Below, in pieces: positions 6,118 through 6,160 of a stretch of DNA of 6,160 nt; the stretch's first letter is position 1; every line of letters begins with the position of its first letter. The notes beneath the pieces are model-generated. The model searched no databases. It was not told the origin of the DNA and worked only from the letters and a program-made list of their open reading frames with translations. The stretch comes from BJHL01 sp035299305 (GTDB taxonomy: Bacteria > Planctomycetota > Phycisphaerae > Phycisphaerales > UBA1924). Both the position numbers and the translations under genes were made by a program. The stretch covers positions 1 to 6,160 of the forward strand of contig DATGWV010000050.1 in NCBI GenBank assembly GCA_035299305.1. Reading direction: 5' to 3'.

Positions 6118-6160
6118 ACAAACCCCACTTCTCGCACCCGCTCAACCCCTCCCCAGCCCC

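Noticed and set aside
6118..6160. A possible divergent gene start or promoter at the right edge
   Set aside because: The stretch is C-rich with no start codon in good context, no -10 word and too little sequence to judge.

Overview
The window reads as chromosomal DNA of a planctomycete, most likely class Phycisphaerae. The basis is high G+C with strong preference for C- or G-ending codons, and above all a secreted protein whose C-terminus carries two Cys-bounded 'DFNxN.VFPEDQDVIDFFNVLAG' units. From memory, this kind of EF-hand/dockerin-like tail is common on exported proteins of that group. The taxonomic call is inference; there is no rRNA or other marker gene here.

Layout, left to right. 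(1) 1-978, plus strand: the 3' part of a beta-rich protein resembling the C-terminal region of AsmA/YhdP-like envelope proteins; its start lies outside the window. (2) 987-3101, minus strand, tail to tail with the first gene and only 8 bp away: a secreted protein with a signal peptide, about twelve kelch-type repeats and two calcium-loop-like tail units. (3) 3102-3293: a divergent intergenic region with a clear Shine-Dalgarno sequence for each flanking gene. (4) 3294-4439, plus strand: a LOG/TIGR00730 family Rossmann-fold protein. (5) 4444-5466, plus strand, 4 nt downstream and probably in the same transcript: a lipoprotein of unknown function with a Tat-like signal and a proline-rich linker. 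(6) 5471-6070, minus strand, again tail to tail with a 4 bp gap: a TetR/AcrR-type repressor. (7) 6071-6160: the regulator's upstream region, with a good -10 hexamer 5 nt before the ATG and three head-to-tail 12-bp repeats (core CAAGTTAGT) where the -35 region should be.

The genes do not form an obvious pathway. Three concern the envelope or exterior (AsmA-like, kelch protein, lipoprotein), one is a probable nucleotide-processing enzyme, and one is a transcription factor whose target may be itself or a gene beyond the right edge. I see no mobile element, CRISPR array, tRNA or rRNA. The most interesting signals are the tandem repeat array with a likely leaderless start at the TetR gene, and the duplicated tail of the kelch protein, whose 17-residue core is identical in both copies although 8 of the 17 codons differ silently.
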